Assembly (NCBI RefSeq): GCF_015209505.1
Contig: NZ_JADEYC010000019.1
Location: 62,001 to 126,000 of the forward strand
Direction of reading: 5' to 3'
Length of the DNA stretch: 64,000 bases
From: Saccharopolyspora montiporae
GTDB taxonomy: Bacteria; Actinomycetota; Actinomycetes; Mycobacteriales; Pseudonocardiaceae
Of this stretch, positions 35,253-42,908 are shown one piece after another. Below the pieces are notes generated by a model that did no database searches, was not told the origin of the DNA, and was given only the letters and a program-made list of their open reading frames with translations. Made by a program: the position numbers and the translations under genes. The first letter of the stretch is position 1. The number at the start of each line of letters is the position of its first letter.

Positions 35253-36509
35253 ATGACCGCGACCCGCACTGCCGCCGCAACCGCGCTGGCCGGCCTGGAC
35301 GAACTCGACGACGAGCTGAACCGGCTCTACCGGCACCTGCACGCCCATCCGGAGCTGTCCATGCAGGAGCACCGCACCGCGGAGCTCATCGAGCAGCACC
35401 TGGCCAGTTCGGGCGTGCCGACCTTCCGCTGCGGCGGAACCGGGGTGGTCGGCGTGCTGGAGAACGGCCCCGGACCGGTCGTGGCCTTCCGCGCGGACAC
35501 CGATGCGCTGCCGATCACCGAGCAGACCGGGCTCGATCACGCCTCGACCGCCACCGGCACGCTGCCGGACGGCACCACCACCGACGTGATGCACGGCTGC
35601 GGGCACGACACGCACGTCAGCTCGCTGCTGATCGCCGCACGGCTGCTGGCCCGCGCCCGCGAAGCGTGGTCGGGCACCGCGGTGCTGATCTTCCAGCCGG
35701 GCGAGGAGACCGCGGCCGGTGCGCGGGCGATGGTCGACGACGGGCTCTGGGACCGCGCCCCGCGCCCGGAGGTCGTGCTGGGCCAGCACGTCGGTCCGGG
35801 TTCGGCCGGTGAGGTGCACTACCGCACCGGGACCGCCGCGTCGATGGCCGACTCCTGGGAGGTCACCATGTTCGGCCGCGGTGGGCACGGGTCCCAGCCG
35901 CAGCGGTGCATCGATCCGATCGTGCAGGTGGCGCACACGATCACCCGCATCCAGGCGGTGGTCGCGCGCGAGGTCGATCCGGCGCGCTCGGCGGTCGTCA
36001 CCGTCGGGCGCATCTCCGGCGGCCTCAAGGAGAACATCATCCCGGACTCCGCCGTGTTCACCCTCAACGTGCGCACGTTCGACGAGCGGGTGCGCGAGCG
36101 GGTGCTGGCCTCGCTGCGCCGGATCATCGCTGCCGAGGCCGAGGCGTCCGGCGCGCCGGAGCCGACGATCACCGAGCTGTCCCGGTTCCCGCGGCTGATC
36201 AACGACGAGGAGGCCACCGCGCGCACGATGGCGGCGCTGGCCGAGCACCGCGGCGGTTCCGGGGTGTCGGCGGCCGAGGAACCGCTGATGGGCAGCGAGG
36301 ACTTCGGCGTGCTGGGCGAGGCGATCGGCGTGCCGTCCTGCTTCTGGTTCATCGGCGGCACGAATCCCGACGTGCACGCGGCCGCGCGGGAGCTGGCCGA
36401 GGACGTGCCGGGAAACCACTCGCCGCTGTTCGCACCGGATCCGGGCCCGACGCTGCCGCGCATGGTGGAGGCGGCCGTGGTCGGCATGCTGGCCTTCCTG
36501 GATTCCTGA
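35253..36509 (+). CDS. M20 family amidohydrolase
   Basis: A 418-residue M20D-type metallohydrolase (aminoacylase/hippurate hydrolase/IAA-amino acid hydrolase). YRHLHAHPELSMQEHRTAE, the metal site MHGCGHDTHVSSLL, FQPGEETAAGARAMVDDGL, and the dimerisation domain beginning MFGRGGHGSQP are all conserved, with GSEDFG at the C-terminal metal ligand. It deacylates N-acyl or other conjugated amino acids, matching the amino-acid-type Lrp regulator and paired transporter. Length is typical. Confidence 0.93.
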   Translation: MTATRTAAATALAGLDELDDELNRLYRHLHAHPELSMQEHRTAELIEQHLASSGVPTFRCGGTGVVGVLENGPGPVVAFRADTDALPITEQTGLDHASTATGTLPDGTTTDVMHGCGHDTHVSSLLIAARLLARAREAWSGTAVLIFQPGEETAAGARAMVDDGLWDRAPRPEVVLGQHVGPGSAGEVHYRTGTAASMADSWEVTMFGRGGHGSQPQRCIDPIVQVAHTITRIQAVVAREVDPARSAVVTVGRISGGLKENIIPDSAVFTLNVRTFDERVRERVLASLRRIIAAEAEASGAPEPTITELSRFPRLINDEEATARTMAALAEHRGGSGVSAAEEPLMGSEDFGVLGEAIGVPSCFWFIGGTNPDVHAAARELAEDVPGNHSPLFAPDPGPTLPRMVEAAVVGMLAFLDS

Positions 36510-36516
36510 ACCAGCT

Positions 36517-36546
36517 GCCCGGGTGCGCGGGACGGCGCACCCGGGC
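36517..36546. terminator. Bidirectional hairpin terminator
   Basis: A perfect 12-bp stem GCCCGGGTGCGC/GCGCACCCGGGC with a 6-base loop between the convergent M20 hydrolase and MFS genes. It starts 7 bases past one stop and ends 2 bases before the other. Confidence 0.8.
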
Positions 36547-36548
36547 TC

Positions 36549-37832
36549 TCAGGCCGTCCCGCGCACCGGTGCTGCGCTGCCCCGGGAACGGCTCGCGCGG
36601 ACGAACGGAGTGATCAGCGCGGCCAGCAGCAGCGTCGCGGCCATCATGACGAACGACACCGCCGTGCCCCCGGTCGCGTCGTTGAGCCAACCCACCAGGT
36701 ACGTACCCAGGAACCCGCCTACCGAACCGGCGGTGTTGACGCAGCCGATGCCGGCACCGGCGAAGTTGCGCGGCAGGACTTCGGCGACGTGCGCGAAGTA
36801 CGGCCCGTACGGCGCGTACATGGCGCCACCGGCAGCCACCAGCAGCACGAACGCGATCCAGAAGTTGTCCGGCCCGACGAGGTAGGACAGGTAGAAGCCG
36901 ACACCACCGGCCACCAGCCACGGCCACACGTAGGCCGAACGCGTACCGGCCCGGTCGGACATCCGCGAGTTGATCACCATGAGCAGCGCTGCCACGGCGA
37001 ACGGGATCGCCGACAGCAGCCCGCTCATCCCGATCCCCTGCCCGGTACCGGCAGTCACGATGCTGGGCAACCAGAACACGAGTCCGTAGACGCCGATGCT
37101 CCACAGCAGGTACTGCGCGGACAGCAGCACCACCGGTCGGGAGCGGAAGGCGGCGGCGAACGTGCTGGGCGGAGTGGCGTGCGCTCGCTCCTCGTCGAGA
37201 GCGGCCAGCACGGCCTCCTTCTCCCGGCTGCGGAGCCACTTCGCCTGTTGCGGGTGATCGGAGACCAGAGCGCGGAACACGAACGCCCACAGCACGGCGG
37301 GAAGTCCTTCGATGATGAACATCTCGCGCCAGCTGCTGAGCTCGACGATGTAGCCGGAGACGGCGTTGAGCCACATGACCGTGACCGGGTTGCCGAGGAT
37401 GAGGATCGCGTTGGCGCTGCCCCGTTCCCGCTTGGTGAACCAGCGGGCCAGGAACACGACCATCGCCGGCAGGACCGCCGCCTCGGCCGCGCCGAGCAGG
37501 AAACGCACCACGAGCAGCAGCGCGGGGCTGCTGAGCAGCCCCTGCGCCGCGGCGAGCAGGCCCCAGACGAGGGTGCACCAGAAGATGAGCCCGCGGACGC
37601 TGCGCCGCTCGGCGTAGATGGTGCCCGGGATCTGGAACAGGCAGTAGCCCAGGAAGAACGAGGCGCCGATCATCGACGACATCGCGCCGGAGAGCCCGAG
37701 CTCCTCCTGCATCCCGCCGGCGACCCCGATGGAGAAGTTCGACCGGTCCAGATAGGCCAGTGAGTAGGTCACGAACGCCACCGGCAGCAACCGCATCCAG
37801 CGCTGCCGCCCCAGGTCCACGGGTGTGGTCAA
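36549..37832 (-). CDS. MFS transporter, ACS (anion:cation symporter) family
   Basis: A 427-residue, 12-helix transporter. FVTYSLAYLDRSNFSIG opens helix 1 with the YLDRxN motif of the ACS family (phthalate, tartrate, glucarate, 4-hydroxyphenylacetate carriers). GYCLFQIPGTIYAERRSVRG, RFLLGAAEAAVLPAMVVFLARWF and RERGSANAILILGNP are the motif A and helix 4-5 signatures. It imports organic acid anions. It is divergent from an IclR-type gene with a long inverted repeat between them. It converges on the M20 gene. Confidence 0.9.
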   Translation of the reverse strand: MTTPVDLGRQRWMRLLPVAFVTYSLAYLDRSNFSIGVAGGMQEELGLSGAMSSMIGASFFLGYCLFQIPGTIYAERRSVRGLIFWCTLVWGLLAAAQGLLSSPALLLVVRFLLGAAEAAVLPAMVVFLARWFTKRERGSANAILILGNPVTVMWLNAVSGYIVELSSWREMFIIEGLPAVLWAFVFRALVSDHPQQAKWLRSREKEAVLAALDEERAHATPPSTFAAAFRSRPVVLLSAQYLLWSIGVYGLVFWLPSIVTAGTGQGIGMSGLLSAIPFAVAALLMVINSRMSDRAGTRSAYVWPWLVAGGVGFYLSYLVGPDNFWIAFVLLVAAGGAMYAPYGPYFAHVAEVLPRNFAGAGIGCVNTAGSVGGFLGTYLVGWLNDATGGTAVSFVMMAATLLLAALITPFVRASRSRGSAAPVRGTA

Positions 37833-37850
37833 ACCGGACTCCCTCGTCCT

Positions 37851-37871
37851 GTTTCCCGCGTCGCGGTAAAC
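37851..37871. promoter_or_regulatory. Candidate IclR operator
   Basis: An inverted repeat GTTTCCCGCG-T-CGCGGTAAAC (9 of 10 pairs match) in the MFS-IclR divergent region. A third half-site-like CGCGGAAAAC follows at 37,882-37,891. Multiple, spaced half-sites are usual for IclR-type regulators. The assignment is by location. Confidence 0.55.
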
Positions 37872-37975
37872 TTTCTTTGATCGCGGAAAACGCTAGGGAG
37901 TCCGGCAGCCCGGTGTCAACGCGCCCGCGGGTAGGGTCCGGACATACCGGTCACGGCGCACAGGAGGAGTTTCCG

Positions 37976-38755
37976 GTGGTGGACCAACCGGCCGAACCAG
38001 CACCGGCGCGCGGCGACATGGTGGCCCGAGCGCTGCACCTGCTGGTGTTGCTCGGGGACGAACCGCGCGGCGCGACGCTGTCCGACCTGGCCCGCCGCGC
38101 GGGATACCCGGTCAGCACCACGCACCGGCTGCTGAACTCGTTGGCGCGGGAGCAGTTCGCGGTGCTCGACGAGCAGCGCCGGTGGGGCCTGGGGCTGCGC
38201 CTGTTCGAGCTCGGGCAGCGGGTGCTGCACGCGCGCGGGTTCACCGAGGTCGTCACGCCGGTACTCGAAGCGGTGAGCAAGCGGACCGGCGAGCCGACGC
38301 TGATGTCGGTGCTCGACGGCCACGACCAGCTCTACGTGCACTACGTCGAAGGCGTCCAGCAGGTGCAGATCACCGGGGAACCGGGCAGGCGCGGCCCGCT
38401 GCACTGCACGTCGATGGGCAAGTGCCTGGTCGCGTTCGCCCCCGAGCAGCAGCGCGAGCAGCTGCTGGCCGAGCTCGAACTCCCCGCGTGCGGCCCGAAG
38501 ACCATCACCGACCGCGCGCAGTTCCGCGCCGAGATCGCGCAGGTGCGCGAGCGGGGCCACGCCCTCGCCGACGAGGAGCACGAACCGGGGATCCTGGCCG
38601 TCGGCGTCCCGGTGCTCAACCCCGGCGGTACCGCGGTCGCCGCGCTGTCCTCGGCGGCCCCGTCCTTCCGCAGCTCCCTCGACGAGCTGCGGCACTGCCT
38701 GCCGGCGCTGCACCGCGCCGCCACGGAGCTCGCCGTCGGCCTCCCCCGCCGCTGA
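37976..38755 (+). CDS. IclR family transcriptional regulator
   Basis: A 259-residue regulator. The wHTH is MVARALHLLVLLGDEPRGATLS with RRAGYPVSTTHRLLNSLARE; the effector domain has GPLHCTSMGKCLVAFAPEQQ and GHALADEEHEPGILAVGVPV. It most likely responds to the anion transported by the divergent MFS carrier. The GTG at 37,976 (tandem GTG) follows AGGAGG. Confidence 0.9.
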   Translation: MVDQPAEPAPARGDMVARALHLLVLLGDEPRGATLSDLARRAGYPVSTTHRLLNSLAREQFAVLDEQRRWGLGLRLFELGQRVLHARGFTEVVTPVLEAVSKRTGEPTLMSVLDGHDQLYVHYVEGVQQVQITGEPGRRGPLHCTSMGKCLVAFAPEQQREQLLAELELPACGPKTITDRAQFRAEIAQVRERGHALADEEHEPGILAVGVPVLNPGGTAVAALSSAAPSFRSSLDELRHCLPALHRAATELAVGLPRR

Positions 38756-38762
38756 GCACGAT

Positions 38763-38774
38763 TGAATCGTTACA
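38763..38774. promoter_or_regulatory. LacI operator, copy 1 (rhamnose regulator promoter)
   Basis: TGAATCGTTACA, a 12-base palindrome-like site with central CG, sits upstream of the LacI-type rhamnose regulator gene. A matching site (reverse complement TGAATCGTTTTA) lies upstream of the rhamnose transporter at 39,935. Recurrence at both promoters supports an autoregulating repressor. Confidence 0.65.
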
Positions 38775-38822
38775 CAGCGCGGTAGGATGCACCACGTCCC
38801 GCGAGGAACTCGGAGGCCCGGT

Positions 38823-39857
38823 TTGCCGGCGAACGGAAGCGGTGGGCGCACCGTGAGCATCAAGGACGTCGCGCGCGAAGCAGGCGTGTCCATCGCGACC
38901 GTGTCCAACGCGCTCAACCGGCCCGAACTGCTCTCGGCGAGCACGCGCAGCCGCGTGCAGGAGGCCATCGACGGGCTCGGCTACGTGCGCTCGGAGTCGG
39001 CCCGCCAGTTGCGCGCCGGGCACAGCCGCATCCTGGGCCTGCTGGTGCTGGACATGCGCAACCCGTTCTTCGTCGGGCTCGCGCACGGCGCCGAGCAGGC
39101 CGCGCGCCGCGAGGGCCTGGGCATGATGCTCTGCGACAGCTCGCAGGACCCGGGCGCCGAGGAGCTCTACCTCTCGCTGTTCGCCGAGCAGCGGGTGCGG
39201 GGCGTGCTGGTGACGCCGACCGATGCCGTTCCGGGGGGACTGGACTCGTTGCGCCGCAACGGGATTCCCTACTCGTACGTGGACCGGACCGCCGAGGGCG
39301 CGGACGCGTGCTCGGTGTCGGTGGACGACGTCACCGGCGGCGCGCTCGCGGTCGGGCACCTGCTCGAACAGGACCACGAGCGGATCGCCTACGTCAGCGG
39401 GCCGATGACCCTGGCGCAGTGCCGGGACCGGCGCAGCGGTGCGTGGCGGGCCTGCGACGAGGCCGCGGCCGACCGCGATGCGATCGTCACCGTGGAAACG
39501 GCGCAGCTCGACGTCGCCTCCGGGCGCGATGCGGGTTCCCGCGTGCTGGGCCTGCGTCCGCGCCCGTCCGCGGTGTTCTGCGCCAACGACCTGCTCGCGC
39601 TGGGCGTGCTGCAGGCGATGGTCGCGGCGGGCGTGCGGGTGCCGGAGGACATCGCCCTCGTCGGCTACGACGACATCGACTTCGCCGCAGCGGCCGCGGT
39701 CCCGCTCACCTCGGTGCGCCAGCCCGCGTTCCGGATGGGCGAAACGGCCACCGAACTCCTGCTCGGCGAACCCGCCGACGCCGGGACCGACCACGCGCAC
39801 CGGCACGTGGTCTTCGAACCCGAGCTCGTGGTCCGCCGGTCGAGCTTGACCGGCTGA
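38823..39857 (+). CDS. LacI family repressor of rhamnose operon
   Basis: A 344-residue LacI-type regulator. SIKDVAREAGVSIATVSNALNR is a classical HTH and hinge-proximal segment, and the effector domain carries VFCANDLLALGVLQAMVAAG and VPEDIALVGYDD. It precedes the rhamnose catabolic operon in the same direction and shares operator-like sites with it. The TTG at 38,823 is preferred because GGAGG lies 6 bases upstream; a GTG at 38,853 giving the typical MSIKDVA start, but with no ribosome site, is the alternative. Confidence 0.88.
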   Translation: MPANGSGGRTVSIKDVAREAGVSIATVSNALNRPELLSASTRSRVQEAIDGLGYVRSESARQLRAGHSRILGLLVLDMRNPFFVGLAHGAEQAARREGLGMMLCDSSQDPGAEELYLSLFAEQRVRGVLVTPTDAVPGGLDSLRRNGIPYSYVDRTAEGADACSVSVDDVTGGALAVGHLLEQDHERIAYVSGPMTLAQCRDRRSGAWRACDEAAADRDAIVTVETAQLDVASGRDAGSRVLGLRPRPSAVFCANDLLALGVLQAMVAAGVRVPEDIALVGYDDIDFAAAAAVPLTSVRQPAFRMGETATELLLGEPADAGTDHAHRHVVFEPELVVRRSSLTG

Positions 39858-39934
39858 CGCGCCCGGCTACCAGAGACGGCCGGCGCACGAAAGGGGTTGT
39901 CCGCACCGCGGCCGGCTCTTACCGTAACGCCTGT

Positions 39935-39946
39935 TAAAACGATTCA
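39935..39946. promoter_or_regulatory. LacI operator, copy 2 (rhamnose operon promoter)
   Basis: TAAAACGATTCA, the reverse complement of TGAATCGTTTTA, lies 63 bases upstream of the transporter start. It shares 10 of 12 positions with the site before the repressor gene. Confidence 0.65.
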
Positions 39947-40008
39947 AGCCGGTGCGGCCACCGCATCGGCCCTGCGACATCAACGCTGATGGACAGGAGG
40001 ACCGCGGA

Positions 40009-41307
40009 ATGGTCCAGATCGGCAGGAAACGGACGACCGGCTGGCGAGCCACCATCGCCGTGGCCATGTCCAACTACATCGAGGCCGGATCGATCATCGC
40101 GATCGCCACGAGCCTGACCCTGTGGCAGGAGCGGTTCGGGTTGGACGACCTCGCGGTCGGCCTGCTGGCGTCGTTGAGCGCCAACGCGTTCGGCGCCGCT
40201 GCCGGTGCCGCCATCGGCGGCCCGCTCTGCGACCGCTACGGCCGCAAATTCATCTACACCTACGACCTGCTGCTGTACATGCTCGGCGTGCTGCTGGCGG
40301 TGTTCGCCGTGTCCTACGGCATGCTGCTCACCGCGTTCGTGCTCACCGGCATCGCGGTCGGCGCCGGGGTCACCGCCTCGTGGACCTACATCGCCGAGGA
40401 AGCACCACCGCACCAGCGCGCCGCGCACGTGGGCACCGCCCAGCTCGCCTGGTCCATCGGGCCGATGATCGGCTATCTGCTGGCGGTCGTCGTCGCACCG
40501 CTCGGGCTGCTCGGCAGCCGGCTGATCTTCGCCCACCTGTTCCTGGTCGCCGCGGTCACCTGGTGGGTGCGGCGCGGCCTACCCGAATCGCGGATCTGGA
40601 CCAGCAGGCGGGATTCCGGCCAGGACCGGGTCTCGTTCCTCAGCAGCCTGCGCGGCCTGTTCAGCACCAAGGCGAACCTGACGGCGCTGGCGTTCCTGTT
40701 CGGCGTCTACGCGCTGTGGAACACGGTGGCCGGGCAAACCGGCATCTTCCAACCGCGGGTGTACGACGCCGCGGGCATCACCTCGGTGACCGAGCAGTAC
40801 CTGCTGCAGGTCCTGGTCTGGGGCTGCACCAGCGCGGCGACCTACCTGGGCTTCATGCTGCTCGCCGACCGGGTCAGCCGCCGGTGGCTGTACTGTTCCG
40901 GAGCCGCCCTGGGCATCGCGGCGTGGGCCGTGCTCATCTACGCGCCGCCGAGCACGGCCACCATGCTGGTGTTCGCCATCGGCTGGGGCGTGTCCGCGGG
41001 CGTCGGGGCGCAGGCGTTCTACGGGCTGTGGACCAGCGAACTGTTCGCGACCCGCTACCGGGCCAGCGCGCAGGGCGTGCTGTTCCTGTCCGCCCGGGTG
41101 CTCGTCGGACTGCTCAGCATCTGGTTCCCGGTGCTGCTCACCCAGATCGGACTGCGCGGACTCGGCGTGCTCATCCTCGGCCTGCTCGGCGCCGCGCTGC
41201 TCATCGGCACCATCTGGACCCCGCACACCCGCGGCAAGAGCCTGCAGCAGATCGAGCAGGAGCGCTACGGGACCACGACCGGGCAGCACGAGGCGGTCGC
41301 GCCGTGA
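40009..41307 (+). CDS. MFS sugar transporter (rhamnose uptake)
   Basis: A 432-residue, 12-helix MFS protein of the sugar-porter type. CDRYGRKFIYTYDLLLYMLG is motif A, RAAHVGTAQLAWSIGPMIG lies in helix 5, and ELFATRYRASAQGVLFLSAR recalls the helix 10-11 region of SP family carriers. First gene of the rhamnose operon, so L-rhamnose is the likely substrate. The ATG follows GGAGGA. It overlaps the mutarotase gene by 4 bases. Confidence 0.88.
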   Translation: MVQIGRKRTTGWRATIAVAMSNYIEAGSIIAIATSLTLWQERFGLDDLAVGLLASLSANAFGAAAGAAIGGPLCDRYGRKFIYTYDLLLYMLGVLLAVFAVSYGMLLTAFVLTGIAVGAGVTASWTYIAEEAPPHQRAAHVGTAQLAWSIGPMIGYLLAVVVAPLGLLGSRLIFAHLFLVAAVTWWVRRGLPESRIWTSRRDSGQDRVSFLSSLRGLFSTKANLTALAFLFGVYALWNTVAGQTGIFQPRVYDAAGITSVTEQYLLQVLVWGCTSAATYLGFMLLADRVSRRWLYCSGAALGIAAWAVLIYAPPSTATMLVFAIGWGVSAGVGAQAFYGLWTSELFATRYRASAQGVLFLSARVLVGLLSIWFPVLLTQIGLRGLGVLILGLLGAALLIGTIWTPHTRGKSLQQIEQERYGTTTGQHEAVAP

Positions 41308-41699
41308 CCCGGGTGTGCTTCCGGCTGCAGGTCGATCCGGACCGGCTCGACGAATACCGCCGCCGCCACACCGCCGTATGGCCGGAGATGCTGCGCGAAC
41401 TGGAAGCGTGCGGGCGGCGCAACTACTCGTTGTTCCTCGGTGCCGACGGGCTGCTCATCGGCTACTACGAGACCGACTCCGCGCAGGACTCCGCCGAGTA
41501 CCTCGCCGCCTCCCGAGTCGCGGCGCGCTGGGAGGCGCACATGGCCGACTTGTTCATCGACGTCGACGACCGGGCCGACCGAGCCGCCACCGCTCTCGAC
41601 GAGGTCTTCCACCTCGACGACCAGCTCGCCGACATCCGCGGCACGGGCGGGATCGCCGCACCCGACGAAGCAGCACCCCGAAACGGAGGAGGAGCATGA
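41304..41699 (+). CDS. rhaM: L-rhamnose mutarotase
   Basis: A 131-residue RhaM/RhaU protein. VCFRLQVDPDRLDEYRRRHTAVWPEML, RNYSLFLGADGLLIGYYETDS and WEAHMADLFIDV are conserved. The enzyme interconverts alpha and beta L-rhamnopyranose. The C-terminal about 25 residues (DQLADIRGTGG and beyond) are an addition also seen in actinomycete homologues. Its GTG overlaps the transporter stop by 4 bases and its stop overlaps the isomerase start by 4. Confidence 0.92.
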   Translation: MTRVCFRLQVDPDRLDEYRRRHTAVWPEMLRELEACGRRNYSLFLGADGLLIGYYETDSAQDSAEYLAASRVAARWEAHMADLFIDVDDRADRAATALDEVFHLDDQLADIRGTGGIAAPDEAAPRNGGGA

Positions 41700-42868
41700 C
41701 CGCGCCGCGCCTCGACGGCATCACCGACACCCTCGCCCGGCAGGCGATCGAATTGCCCAGCTGGGCGTTCGGCAACTCCGGAACCCGGTTCAAGGTCTTC
41801 GGCACACCCGGAACCGCGCGCACACCGCAAGAGAAGATCGCCGATGCGGCCACGGTGCACGAACTGACCGGATTGGCGCCGACGGTGGCCCTGCACATCC
41901 CCTGGGACGAGGTCGCGGACTTCGCGGCGCTGCGCGCGCACGCCGAAGGTCTCGGCGTGCAGCTGGGCACGGTCAACTCCAACACGTTCCAGGACGAGAT
42001 CTACAAGTTCGGCAGCCTCGCGCACTCCGATCCGGCGGTGCGGCGCACAGCCATCGACCACCACCTGCGGTGCCTGGAAATCATGGCGGACACGGGGTCG
42101 ACCGACCTCAAGATCTGGCTGGCCGACGGGACGAACTACCCGGGGCAGGATTCGATGCGCGCCCGGCAGGACCGGATCGCCGACTCGCTGGCCGAGATCT
42201 ACGACCAGCTCGCGCCGGACCAGCGGCTGGTCCTGGAGTACAAGTTCTTCGAACCCGCCTTCTACCACACCGACGTGCCGGACTGGGGAACGTCGTACGC
42301 CCAGGTCTGCGCGCTGGGCGAGCAGGCCGTCACCTGCCTGGACACCGGGCACCACGCCCCGGGCACCAATGTCGAGTTCATCGTGATGCAGCTGCTGCGC
42401 CTGGGCAGGCTGGGTTCGTTCGACTTCAATTCCCGCTTCTACGCCGACGACGACCTGATCGTCGGGGCCGCCGACCCTTTCCAGCTGTTCCGCATCCTGC
42501 ACGAGGTGGCCGTCGGCGGCGGTTTCGACGAGGGCTCGCCGGTCCGGTTCATGCTCGACCAGTGCCACAACATCGAGGACAAGATCCCCGGCCAGCTGCG
42601 CTCGGTGCTCAACGTGCAGGAGATGACGGCGCGGGCGCTGCTCGTCGATCGGGAGGCGCTGGGCCGCGCGCAGGCCGAGCACGACGTGCTGGGCGCCAAC
42701 GAGGTGCTGATGGACGCGTTCCAGACCGATGTGCGCCCGGCGCTGGCCGAATGGCGCGCCGCGCGCGGGTTCCCGGCCGATCCGGTGCGCGCCTACGCCG
42801 AGTCCGGGCACCAGCAGCACCTCGCCGCGCAGCGGGCGGACGGGCAGCAAGCCGGCTGGGGCGCCTGA
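41696..42868 (+). CDS. rhaI: L-rhamnose isomerase (RhaI type)
   Basis: A 390-residue TIM-barrel metal isomerase of the RhaI (Pseudomonas/Sinorhizobium) type rather than E. coli RhaA. LPSWAFGNSGTRFKVF, ALHIPWDEVADF, VNSNTFQDEIYKFGSL, LEYKFFEPAFYHTD and CLDTGHHAPGTN are family landmarks, the last holding metal and substrate histidines. It converts L-rhamnose to L-rhamnulose. Strong GGAGGAGG ribosome site. Confidence 0.95.
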   Translation: MTAPRLDGITDTLARQAIELPSWAFGNSGTRFKVFGTPGTARTPQEKIADAATVHELTGLAPTVALHIPWDEVADFAALRAHAEGLGVQLGTVNSNTFQDEIYKFGSLAHSDPAVRRTAIDHHLRCLEIMADTGSTDLKIWLADGTNYPGQDSMRARQDRIADSLAEIYDQLAPDQRLVLEYKFFEPAFYHTDVPDWGTSYAQVCALGEQAVTCLDTGHHAPGTNVEFIVMQLLRLGRLGSFDFNSRFYADDDLIVGAADPFQLFRILHEVAVGGGFDEGSPVRFMLDQCHNIEDKIPGQLRSVLNVQEMTARALLVDREALGRAQAEHDVLGANEVLMDAFQTDVRPALAEWRAARGFPADPVRAYAESGHQQHLAAQRADGQQAGWGA

Positions 42869-42908
42869 CCCGCCCCGGACGAGCAATCCGATCTGAGAGG
42901 GGAAACCC

